Shown piece after piece: positions 16,081 to 24,736 of a stretch of 64,000 nucleotides of DNA. How positions within the stretch are numbered: position 1 is the first letter of the stretch; every line of letters begins with the position of its first letter. The stretch covers positions 62,001-126,000 of the forward strand of contig NZ_CADIJO010000012.1 of assembly GCF_902859705.1 (NCBI RefSeq), in the 5' to 3' direction. The stretch comes from Achromobacter deleyi. GTDB lineage: Bacteria > Pseudomonadota > Gammaproteobacteria > Burkholderiales > Burkholderiaceae_B. Below the pieces are notes generated by a model, which saw only the letters and a list, made by a program, of their open reading frames with translations, was not told the DNA's origin and did no database searches. A program made the translations under genes and the position numbers.

Positions 16081-17313
16081 TCAGTCTTCCAGCGCCAGCA
16101 GATCGGCCACCGTCTGGCGGCGGCGGATCAGGCGTGCTTCGTTCTTGTCCAGCAGCACTTCGGCGGCCAGCGGGCGGCTGTTGTAGTTCGAAGACATCGA
16201 CGAGCCGTAGGCCCCGGCGTTATGGAACACCATGAAGTCGCCGATGCGCGGCTGCGGCAGGGCCTGGTCCGACACGACACCGCCCGCATCCTGCGTGAAC
16301 ACGTCGCCCGACTCGCACAGCGGACCGGCCACGGCGATGCGCGTCTCGGCCGCGCCCTGGGGCGCGCTGCCATCCGGCGCATGCACCGAGATGCGGTGGT
16401 AGCTGCCGTACATGGCGGGGCGCATCAGGTCGTTGAACCCGGCGTCCACCAGCGCGAAGTCGCGCCCGGGGCGGCGGTTGATCGCATGCACCTCGGCCAC
16501 CAGCACGCCGGCTTCGGCCACCAGGAAGCGGCCCGGCTCGATCTCCAGGCGAACCTCATGGCCCAGGCGCTGCTCGATACGCTTGCGCGCCGCATTCCAT
16601 TGATCGAAATAGTGATCGCAGTCGATGCGCGGCTCGCCATCGCGGTAGGGAATCGACAGGCCGCCGCCGGCCGAGATGGCTTCGATGTCGTGAGCCAGCG
16701 AGGCCACCACGTCCACCATCGCATCGCACACGCTGGACAGGTGGCCGTAGTCCACGCCCGAGCCGATGTGCATGTGGATGCCCACCAGCTTCAGGCCATA
16801 GCGGCGCACGATGGCGACGGCTTGCGCGACGTCGTCGATCCAGATGCCGTGCTTGCTTTGCGGGCCGCCGGTATTGGTCTTGTTGCTGTGGCCGTGGCCG
16901 AAGCCCGGGTTGATGCGCAGCCAGACCCGATGGCCCGGCGCTGCCTGGCCCACGCGCTCGAGCATGTCGAGCGAACCGGCATTGACGGTGACGCCGTGCT
17001 TGATGACCGTGGCCAGGGTGGCGTGGTCGATCAGGTCGGCCGTGAACACCACGCCGGCAGGCTCGCCTTCGGGCTGGTAGCCGGCGGCCAGGCTGCGTTC
17101 GATCTCGCCCAGCGACACCGCGTCCACCATCACGCCCTCGGCGCGCATCAGGCGCAGGATGTGCAGGTTGGAGCAGGCCTTCTGGGCGTAGCGGATGACG
17201 TCGAAGCGGCGCAGCTGGGCGATGCGTTCGCGGATGACGGCGGCATCGTAGACCCACAGCGGGGTGCTGTACTGGGCGGCAAGTTCGGTGAGTTGGCGCG
17301 GATCGAAAGCCAT
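16081..17313 (-). CDS. lysA: Diaminopimelate decarboxylase
   Basis: 410 aa PLP enzyme, fold type III, making L-lysine from meso-diaminopimelate. The PLP Lys is in RYAQKACSNLHILRLMR. The glycine-rich phosphate site is AISAGGGLSIPY, and the substrate-side motifs are EIEPGRFLVAE, AGPLCESGDVFTQ and GAYGSSMSSNYNSRP. The whole sequence resembles Escherichia LysA strikingly (GHGHSNKTNTGGPQSKHGIW, DAGFNDLMRPAMYGSYH), more than the type I would expect for the main betaproteobacterial enzyme. It diverges from a LysR gene, the same arrangement as in Escherichia. Confidence 0.93.
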   Translation of the reverse strand: MAFDPRQLTELAAQYSTPLWVYDAAVIRERIAQLRRFDVIRYAQKACSNLHILRLMRAEGVMVDAVSLGEIERSLAAGYQPEGEPAGVVFTADLIDHATLATVIKHGVTVNAGSLDMLERVGQAAPGHRVWLRINPGFGHGHSNKTNTGGPQSKHGIWIDDVAQAVAIVRRYGLKLVGIHMHIGSGVDYGHLSSVCDAMVDVVASLAHDIEAISAGGGLSIPYRDGEPRIDCDHYFDQWNAARKRIEQRLGHEVRLEIEPGRFLVAEAGVLVAEVHAINRRPGRDFALVDAGFNDLMRPAMYGSYHRISVHAPDGSAPQGAAETRIAVAGPLCESGDVFTQDAGGVVSDQALPQPRIGDFMVFHNAGAYGSSMSSNYNSRPLAAEVLLDKNEARLIRRRQTVADLLALED

Positions 17314-17428
17314 TCTGGGGCAGACCTTGTATTCGGGGGGAGAATCAGGCGGGCATCATGCCCCATTCAGACCATCCAGTAAAATGCTTAGATATTCAAG
17401 ATCGATTCATTCCTGATATGGGTTCGCC

Positions 17429-18343
17429 ATGCTCACCCACCGCCATATCGAAGTCTTCCGCGCCCTGATGATCGCCGGCAGCGTCACCAAGGCTGCCGAC
17501 CTGCTGTTCACCTCGCAGCCGACCGTGAGCCGGGAGCTGGCGCGCATGGAGCAAAGCATCGGCTTCGCGCTGTTCGAACGCATTCGGGGGCGGCTGCGCC
17601 CCACGATGCCCGCGCTGGCGCTGTACGACGAAATCCGCCAGTCGTATGCGGGCCTGGAACGCGTGGCGTCCGCGGCCGCGCGCCTGCGGTCTTTTCAGGA
17701 TGGCCAACTGGCCGTGATCGCCTTGCCGGCGTTCTCGCATTCCCTCTTGCCCGGGGCCTTCCGGCGCTTTCGCGACACGCATCCGGGCGTGAGCCTGTCA
17801 CTGGAAGCGCAGGAATCGCCGTTTCTCGAAGAATGGCTGACCGCCCAGCGCTACGACCTGGGCTTGACCGAGCACGAACTCGAACCCGCCGGCACACGGC
17901 TGGAATTGCTGATCGAAGTGGACGAAGTCTGCGTGTTGCCCGACGGCCATCCGTTGCTGGCGCGGCAGGCGCTGGAACTGGCTGATTTCGCGGGTGAACC
18001 GTTCATCAGTCTGTCGTCCAGCGACCCTTACCGCATCCAGATCGACGAGGCCTTCGCCGCGCAAGGCATCCTGCGCCGCGCCATCATCGAAACGCCCACG
18101 GCGGTGTCGGTGTGCACCTTCGTGCGCCAGGGCCTGGGCCTGGCCATCGTCAATCCGCTGACCGCGCTGGATTTCATTGGCCGCGGCCTGCACATCCGGC
18201 CGTTGCAGCGTTCGTTTCCGTTCCGGGTGAACCTGGTGTTTCCGGAACACCGCCCCAAGAATCCGCTGGTGGACGCCTTTACCGCATCATTGCGCGACGA
18301 GGCCACACAGATCCGTGGCCGGTTGGCGACGCGAGGCGATTGA
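17429..18343 (+). CDS. lysR: LysR-type activator of lysA
   Basis: 304 aa LTTR. Residues 1-60 form the HTH (HRHIEVFRALMIAGSVTKAADLLFTSQPTVSRELARMEQSIGFALFERIRGRL), followed by a periplasmic-binding-like effector domain. Segments such as AQESPFLEEWLTAQRYDLGLTE, DEVCVLPDGHPLL, ETPTAVSVCTFVRQGLGLAIVNPLTALD match Escherichia LysR, which activates lysA when diaminopimelate is present and lysine is low. Divergence from lysA over a 115-bp gap supports the same role. The stop at 18343 is convergent to rpsT. Confidence 0.92.
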   Translation: MLTHRHIEVFRALMIAGSVTKAADLLFTSQPTVSRELARMEQSIGFALFERIRGRLRPTMPALALYDEIRQSYAGLERVASAAARLRSFQDGQLAVIALPAFSHSLLPGAFRRFRDTHPGVSLSLEAQESPFLEEWLTAQRYDLGLTEHELEPAGTRLELLIEVDEVCVLPDGHPLLARQALELADFAGEPFISLSSSDPYRIQIDEAFAAQGILRRAIIETPTAVSVCTFVRQGLGLAIVNPLTALDFIGRGLHIRPLQRSFPFRVNLVFPEHRPKNPLVDAFTASLRDEATQIRGRLATRGD

Positions 18344-18414
18344 ACGGGTCAAGGCAGACGCCCGGCCGTTCGATCGGGTCTGGCCCCGATCAAGGCCCGT
18401 TCTGTCCAGGCAAC

Positions 18415-18440
18415 AAAAAAGGATGCCCAGGGGCATCCTT
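18415..18440 (-). terminator. Intrinsic terminator of rpsT
   Basis: On the minus strand AAGGATGCC pairs with GGCATCCTT around a short loop, and six T residues follow. It lies between the convergent rpsT and lysR genes and may also stop lysR transcripts weakly. Confidence 0.9.
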
Positions 18441-18490
18441 CTTCATTTGCCGTATTCATGACGCCCCGCAAAGCAGGGCGGCAGAATGGC

Positions 18491-18754
18491 TTAGGCCAGC
18501 GCCTTGATGGCGGCAGCCAGGCGGCTCTTGTGGCGAGCGGCCTTGTTCTTGTGGATGATGTTCTTGTCAGCCACGCGATCGATCACGCTCGACGCCTTCT
18601 GGAACACTTCGCCAGCCGCAGCCTTGTCGCCGGCGGCGATGGATTGGCGAACGCGCTTGATGGCGGTGCGCAGCATCGAGCGCAGGCTGGAATTGTGCTT
18701 GTTGCGCTCAACGGATTGGCGAGCGCGCTTGCGGGCTTGGGCGGTATTGGCCAT
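18491..18754 (-). CDS. rpsT: 30S ribosomal protein S20
   Basis: 87 aa, the usual S20 length: [39 protein letters not shown], then a basic C-terminal part with [24 protein letters not shown]. It binds 16S rRNA helix 44 and the 5' domain during 30S assembly. The frame is open up to 18790, but the conserved MANT start fixes ATG at 18754. It has its own promoter and terminator, as is common for rpsT. Confidence 0.98.
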   Translation of the reverse strand: MANTAQARKRARQSVERNKHNSSLRSMLRTAIKRVRQSIAAGDKAAAGEVFQKASSVIDRVADKNIIHKNKAARHKSRLAAAIKALA

Positions 18755-18788
18755 GTTGCTATATAAGTTGAATTCGGCAAAGTCGAAC

Positions 18789-18816
18789 ATTTTAGCAAGT
18801 CCCCGGGGGATTGCAA
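18789..18816 (-). promoter_or_regulatory. rpsT promoter
   Basis: On the minus strand TTGCAA (18811-18816), 16-base spacer, TAAAAT (18789-18794), giving a leader of about 30 bases to the ATG at 18754. The GC-rich spacer start near the -10 is typical of stringently controlled ribosomal promoters (inference). Confidence 0.6.
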
Positions 18817-19089
18817 GCTTTAAATGCCACGTCTGCCGATGGAGCGCCCGTCAACCGGGCGGGGGGCGCTGCGGGGAGAACCCCTGAGGCTGAAACCTGG
18901 GTTGAAGAACCCCGGTTGAAAACCCCTGGCTGGCCCGCTGGCTGGATACCCATGGAAATGGGGAGAATCCGTGCCGGAGTTATGCCCCGAGTTTCCGAGT
19001 TAAGCCTTGTTGCGCCTACTGGATAAAAATACGGTGCTCAGTATACAACGAAGCGGCCTTTCGTTACAGCGCCGCGTCAGCGGGCGTGG
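18817..19089. other. Gene-free stretch between rpsT promoter and fecR
   Basis: About 270 bases with no supported gene. A 71-codon plus-strand frame (18811-19026) has no ribosome site and overlaps the rpsT promoter. AACGAA at 19047-19052 and TTCGTT at 19060-19065 form a weak hairpin just past the fecR end. Nothing else is seen. Confidence 0.5.
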
Positions 19090-20076
19090 TCAGGCCGCGA
19101 CGTTGATCGAGACGAACCAGGGGGTATAGCGGCGCACGTGGATGGGCATCATGTCCTGCAATGCGCTCAGCGCGGCGTCGGTGTCGTCCAGCGGAAAGTG
19201 GCCCGATACCGGCAGGCCGCCGGCAGCCATGGACACGCGCAGGGTGCCGCTGCGGTAGGGGCGCAGGGCGGCGATCACCTCGGCCAGGGGGCGGCCGCGG
19301 GCGTCGACCCAACCGGCTTCCCAGGCGGCCTCGGCCATCAATTCGGCGCGTGGGGTATCAATGCGGGACGCATCGAAGCGCGCGCCCGTTCCGGCGCGCA
19401 CGATGCCGTGGGCGCCGGCCATGGTTTCCACCACCACCTCGTGTTCATGCACCACCACGACCGTGCGCTGGGCCTGCTGGCGCACCATGTAGCGGGTGCC
19501 CAGCGCGCGCACCGTGCCTTCGGCGGTCTGGACCAGGAAGGGGCGGCGGGCGTCGGGCGCCACGGAAACGGTCACCGCGCCGTCCAGCAGGCGCACCTGG
19601 CGATAGGCGGGCGTGAAGTCCAGGTTGACGCGGCTGCGTGCGTCCAGCAGCAACTGGCTGCCGTCGGACAGGATGTAACGGCGACGCTCGCCAGTGGCCG
19701 TGGCGGCGTCGGCGGCGACGTTGTTCAGCGGGTAGAAGGCGTTGCCCACGTACGCGGCACAGGCACCCGCACTGGCGAGCGCCAGCGAGCCGGCCAGAAA
19801 GCGGCGGCGTGGCGGCACGACGACGTCGGCGGGAGCCGCGGCGGCGGGCGGGGGCGAAAGCGGAATCGGCGGCTGGGGCGCCGTCGTGGCATAGCCGGCC
19901 GGGTAGGCATCGCCCAACCGGCCAAAGGTCGACCCTGCCAGAGTGCCCGTCAATTGTTGCCAGGCATTCTCATGGAGAGGGTCGGCTGCTCGCCACGCCA
20001 GGAAATCGTTGTAGTCCTGCGCTGTCGCCTTTCCTGAGCGCAGCAGCAGCAACCAATTGATCACTTGGTCCGCCAT
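19090..20076 (-). CDS. FecR-family anti-sigma/signal-transducing membrane protein
   Basis: 328 aa. An N-terminal cytoplasmic FecR_N region (VINWLLLLRSGKATAQDYNDFLAWRAADPLHENAWQQL) is followed by a Pro/Ala linker, an RRRFLAGSLALASAGACAAYVG membrane segment (about 106-127) and the periplasmic FecR domain (YILSDGSQLLLDARSRVNLDFT, RPFLVQTAEGTVRALGTRYMVRQ). FecR proteins relay ligand-bound TonB receptors to an ECF sigma factor. ATG 20076 is used, and an in-frame GTG 24 bases upstream with GGGGAG before it is an alternative. No fecI-type sigma gene or TonB receptor is adjacent, so it is an orphan in this window. Confidence 0.88.
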   Translation of the reverse strand: MADQVINWLLLLRSGKATAQDYNDFLAWRAADPLHENAWQQLTGTLAGSTFGRLGDAYPAGYATTAPQPPIPLSPPPAAAAPADVVVPPRRRFLAGSLALASAGACAAYVGNAFYPLNNVAADAATATGERRRYILSDGSQLLLDARSRVNLDFTPAYRQVRLLDGAVTVSVAPDARRPFLVQTAEGTVRALGTRYMVRQQAQRTVVVVHEHEVVVETMAGAHGIVRAGTGARFDASRIDTPRAELMAEAAWEAGWVDARGRPLAEVIAALRPYRSGTLRVSMAAGGLPVSGHFPLDDTDAALSALQDMMPIHVRRYTPWFVSINVAA

Positions 20077-20215
20077 GGGGTGTCCTTGGGCGTACTTCAC
20101 TTCATCTCCCCGCCCTTGTCGCCGGGCGGGAATCCTTTCGATGGCAATTTGTAAATAATAAAGGTTTTTTACCAAAGATTACCGGGTCCTTGTCAATTCT
20201 TGACGGCCAAGATGC

Positions 20216-20243
20216 AAAAAAGCCGGCGAAAAGCCGGCTTTTT
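20216..20243 (-). terminator. Intrinsic terminator of murJ
   Basis: GCCGGC-loop-GCCGGC extended by A5/T5 on both sides (20216-20243). On the minus strand it ends in six T residues about 30 bases past the murJ stop. Confidence 0.92.
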
Positions 20244-20271
20244 GCGGACGATGGGGCCGTTGGGCCCAAAA

Positions 20272-21831
20272 TTACTTCGCCGGACGCCGTCCGAAATCCC
20301 GGGGACGGAACCCAAACAGTAACAACATGCCGAAATACACCGCGCTGCACGCGACCAGCACGCCGCCCAGCCACAGCGCGCGCTGGCCGGAATGGGCCTG
20401 CAGGCCGATCCAGTCAATACGGCCATCAGCGTAGATGAGCAAGGCGGCCAGGGCCGCCAGGGCCGGAATCAGGCGCAAGGCGAAGCGGCCCCAGCCCGGG
20501 GTGGGCTGGTACACGCCGCGGCGGCGCAGGCCGATCAAGAGCGCCAGCGCGTTCAGGCAGGCGCCCAGGCCGATGGCCAGCGCCAGGCCGGCATGGGCCA
20601 TCAGCGGCACCAGCGCCAGATTCATCAGCTGGGTCAGGATCAAGACGCCGATCGCGATCTTCACGGGGGTGCGGATGTCCTGCTTGGCATAGAAGCCGGG
20701 TGCCAGGATCTTGACCGCCAACAGGCCGATCAGGCCGGCGGAATAGGAAATCACGGCCAGCCGCGTCTGCAGCACGTCCTGCGCGGAGAACGCGCCGTAG
20801 TGGAACAGGGTCGCCACCAGGCCGTCGGACAGCAGCGCCATGCCTACCGCCGCCGGCAGGCCGAACAGCAGCACCAGCCGCAGGCCCCAGTCCAGCAGTG
20901 CGCTGTAGCCGCCGTGGTCGTCGCGGGCGTGGGCCGCCGACAGGCTGGGCAGCAGTACGGTGCCCAGCGCCACGCCCAGCAGCGCGGTGGGAAATTCCAT
21001 CAGCCGGTCGGCGAACGACAGCCAGGTGACGCTGCCCGGCGTCAGCCAGGTAGCGATGTTGGTGTTGATGAGCAGCGAGATCTGCGCCACGGACACCCCC
21101 AGCGTGGCGGGCGCCATCTGCTTGAGGATGCGCTGCACGGTGGGGTCGGCCCAGGCCTGGCGAAAACGCAGCGAAAAACGCGGCGTCATGCCCAGCCGCG
21201 CCAGCGCGACCCACTGCACGGCCAGTTGCGCCACGCCGCCGATCATCACGCCGATGGCCAGCGCGTACACCGGCACGTCCATGCGCGGCGCCAGCCAGAT
21301 GCACGCGGCGATCATGGACAGGTTCAGCAGCACGGGCGTGAAGGCCGGCACGGCGAAGCGGCGCCAGGTGTTCAGCACGCCCGAGGCGAAGGCGATGAGC
21401 GACATGCAGAAGATGTAGGGAAACATCATCCGCGTCATCCAGACGGCGGCGCCGAATTCCGTATCGCGGGCGGCTCCGCGCAGGCCGCTGGCCATGGCGG
21501 ATACCACCCAGGGCGCGGCGATGATGCCGATCAGCGTGATCGCCATCAGGGCGGCCGTCAGCAGCAGCGCCACCCGGTCGAGCAGGGTGCGGACCTCGGC
21601 CTCGGACCGATTGTTGCGGGCATGGCCCAGGATCGGCACGAACGCCTGGGCGAACGCGCCTTCGGCGAACAGCCGGCGCAAGAGGTTGGGAATGCGGAAA
21701 GCGACCCAGAAGGCATCCGTGATGGGCCCGGCGCCAAAGGCGCGGGCCACCAGGATGTCGCGGATCAGGCCGGAAATGCGCGACAGCAGCGTAAAGCTGC
21801 TGACGGTGGCCGCCGAACGGAACAGGCTCAT
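20272..21831 (-). CDS. murJ: Lipid II flippase MurJ (MviN)
   Basis: 519 aa with about 14 predicted membrane helices. It flips undecaprenyl-linked peptidoglycan precursor across the inner membrane. MOP-family marks are the N-terminal SAATVSSFTLLSRISGLIRDILVARAFGAG (with the conserved Arg residues that line the cavity) and DAFWVAFRIPNLLRRLFAEGAFAQAFVPIL. SLINTNIATWL and GALGTVLLP-like segments follow in the middle. Neighbourhood with rpsT is a common betaproteobacterial arrangement. ATG 21831 is the only good start. Confidence 0.95.
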   Translation of the reverse strand: MSLFRSAATVSSFTLLSRISGLIRDILVARAFGAGPITDAFWVAFRIPNLLRRLFAEGAFAQAFVPILGHARNNRSEAEVRTLLDRVALLLTAALMAITLIGIIAAPWVVSAMASGLRGAARDTEFGAAVWMTRMMFPYIFCMSLIAFASGVLNTWRRFAVPAFTPVLLNLSMIAACIWLAPRMDVPVYALAIGVMIGGVAQLAVQWVALARLGMTPRFSLRFRQAWADPTVQRILKQMAPATLGVSVAQISLLINTNIATWLTPGSVTWLSFADRLMEFPTALLGVALGTVLLPSLSAAHARDDHGGYSALLDWGLRLVLLFGLPAAVGMALLSDGLVATLFHYGAFSAQDVLQTRLAVISYSAGLIGLLAVKILAPGFYAKQDIRTPVKIAIGVLILTQLMNLALVPLMAHAGLALAIGLGACLNALALLIGLRRRGVYQPTPGWGRFALRLIPALAALAALLIYADGRIDWIGLQAHSGQRALWLGGVLVACSAVYFGMLLLFGFRPRDFGRRPAK

Positions 21832-21866
21832 TTGGGGGGACTACAAAAAAACTGTCCTGAGAAGAA

Positions 21867-21936
21867 GGCTTTTTCCCGCCGGGCCGTCCCAAGGGAAAAA
21901 AGCCCCCTTGGGGGGCAGAGAGCCCTCGAAGAGGGC
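21867..21936 (-). terminator. Three-hairpin intergenic element ending the SDR gene
   Basis: Three stems in a row: GGCTTTTTCCC (21867-21877) with GGGAAAAAAGCC (21893-21904), GCCCCC with GGGGGC (21902-21916, loop TTG), and GCCCTC-GAA-GAGGGC (21922-21936). Read on the minus strand the middle stem is followed by six T residues, so it is a good terminator for the gene ending at 21951. The composite shape resembles the repeated intergenic terminators I recall from Achromobacter/Bordetella genomes. Confidence 0.75.
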
Positions 21937-21950
21937 GAAGCGTGGGGGCA

Positions 21951-22709
21951 CTATTTCGGAGGCATCCGGATGGCGCCGTCCAGGCGAATCGTCTCGCCGT
22001 TGAGCATGTCATTGGTGATGATGCTCTGAACCAGCTTGGCATAGTCTTCCGGGCGGCCCAAACGGGCGGGGAAGGGGATGCTGGCGGCCAGGGAATCCTG
22101 CACTTCCTGGGGCATGCCGAAGATCATCGGCGTGCCGAAGATGCCCGGGGCGATGGTCATGCAGCGGATGCCGGTCTTGGCCAGGTCGCGGGCGATCGGC
22201 AGGGTCATGCCGGCCACGCCAGCCTTGGACGCGGCGTAGGCTGCCTGGCCGATCTGGCCGTCGAAAGCGGCGACCGACGCCGTGTTGATCATCACGCCGC
22301 GCTCGCCGGTGGGCTCGGGCGTGTTGGCGCTCATGGCCTCGGCGGCCAGGCGCATCATGTTGAAGCTGCCGATCAGGTTGATCGACACGACCTTCTGGAA
22401 CAGGTCCAGCGGGTGCGCGCCGTTCTTGCCGACGATCTTGGCGGCCGGCGCCACGCCGGCGCAGTTGATCAGGCCGAACAGAGTGCCCAGTTCTTTCGCC
22501 GCGGCGACGGCGCGCTGGCCGTCGGCCTCTTGCGTGACGTCGCAATGCACGTAGCGCTGGCCCAGTTCCTTGGCGAGTTCTTCGCCCGGACCGTCCTGCA
22601 GGTCGGCGATGACGACCTTGGCGCCGTTGGCCACCAGCATGCGCACCGTGCCGGCGCCCAGGCCGGACGCGCCGCCGGTCACGATGAATACCTTGTTTGC
22701 GATTTCCAT
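21951..22709 (-). CDS. SDR-family 3-hydroxyacyl-CoA dehydrogenase type
   Basis: 252 aa short-chain dehydrogenase. The NAD site [13 protein letters not shown] (about 10-22), Asp in VIADLQD (NAD preference), catalytic Ser in [13 protein letters not shown], and [10 protein letters not shown] (Tyr-x-x-x-Lys) are visible. The long segment [39 protein letters not shown] and the [24 protein letters not shown] end are typical of the 17-beta-HSD10/2-methyl-3-hydroxybutyryl-CoA dehydrogenase group of fatty-acid or branched-chain acyl breakdown. ATG 22709 follows GGTAGAG. It lies just after adk on the same strand, with a long inverted repeat between. Confidence 0.88.
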   Translation of the reverse strand: MEIANKVFIVTGGASGLGAGTVRMLVANGAKVVIADLQDGPGEELAKELGQRYVHCDVTQEADGQRAVAAAKELGTLFGLINCAGVAPAAKIVGKNGAHPLDLFQKVVSINLIGSFNMMRLAAEAMSANTPEPTGERGVMINTASVAAFDGQIGQAAYAASKAGVAGMTLPIARDLAKTGIRCMTIAPGIFGTPMIFGMPQEVQDSLAASIPFPARLGRPEDYAKLVQSIITNDMLNGETIRLDGAIRMPPK

Positions 22710-22780
22710 GTCTCTACCACCAGATCAAATTCAAGGGATGAAAACGGGGGAACGAAAAGACGCGATGGGCGCCGGATGCG

Positions 22781-22839
22781 ACAGGGCCTTCGGAACCGCG
22801 CCGGGACGCATAGCGTCCGGCCGGCGCCGAAGGCCCTGT
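22781..22839 (-). terminator. Long inverted repeat after adk
   Basis: ACAGGGCCTTCGG (22781-22793) pairs with CCGAAGGCCCTGT (22827-22839), and the enclosed 33 bases carry their own small hairpin (GGACGC-ATA-GCGTCC, 22804-22818). A 13-bp perfect outer stem without T-run just past the adk stop may act as a terminator or transcript stabiliser. Confidence 0.55.
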
Positions 22840-22850
22840 GCCATCAAAGG

Positions 22851-24364
<1,514 letters not shown>

Positions 24365-24375
24365 GGCAGGGCGGG

Positions 24376-24558
24376 TCAGGAAGAAGCGGGGGCGTCGTCC
24401 AGCGAGCGCGCTTCGGATTCAAGCATGACGGGAATGCCGTCGCGCAGCGGGAACGCCAGGCGATCGGCGCGGCAGACCAGTTCGGCCTGGGTCCGGTCGT
24501 GTTCGAGGCGGCCCTTGCACAGGGGGCAGACGAGGATGTCGAGAAGGCGGGATTCCAT
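24376..24558 (-). CDS. Trm112/YcaR-like small zinc-ribbon protein
   Basis: 60 aa: [21 protein letters not shown], then [26 protein letters not shown]. The CPLC pair and a later single Cys are typical of bacterial Trm112-family proteins. These are usually encoded between lpxK and kdsB and their function in bacteria is uncertain. The open frame reaches 24660, but homology and the MESRLLDIL start place the ATG at 24558. Confidence 0.92.
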   Translation of the reverse strand: MESRLLDILVCPLCKGRLEHDRTQAELVCRADRLAFPLRDGIPVMLESEARSLDDAPASS

Positions 24559-24736
24559 GACCGGGATTCTAAAACAGTTTGGGCGCCGCCCGCCCGGGAT
24601 GGGCCGCGGGGCGCGCAGCAAAAACAGCGCACGATTGCGTAGCTTGTTAATTATTGTCATGTTTTGACGCGGGCGCTACATATTTCGGGACAGATCATGG
24701 CTATCATCCGCCGCGATTCCTAGAAAGAGGATAGCG

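Noticed and set aside
18811-19026. Small 71-codon plus-strand frame
   Set aside because: No ribosome site, overlaps the rpsT promoter, low-complexity translation and no signal or motif.
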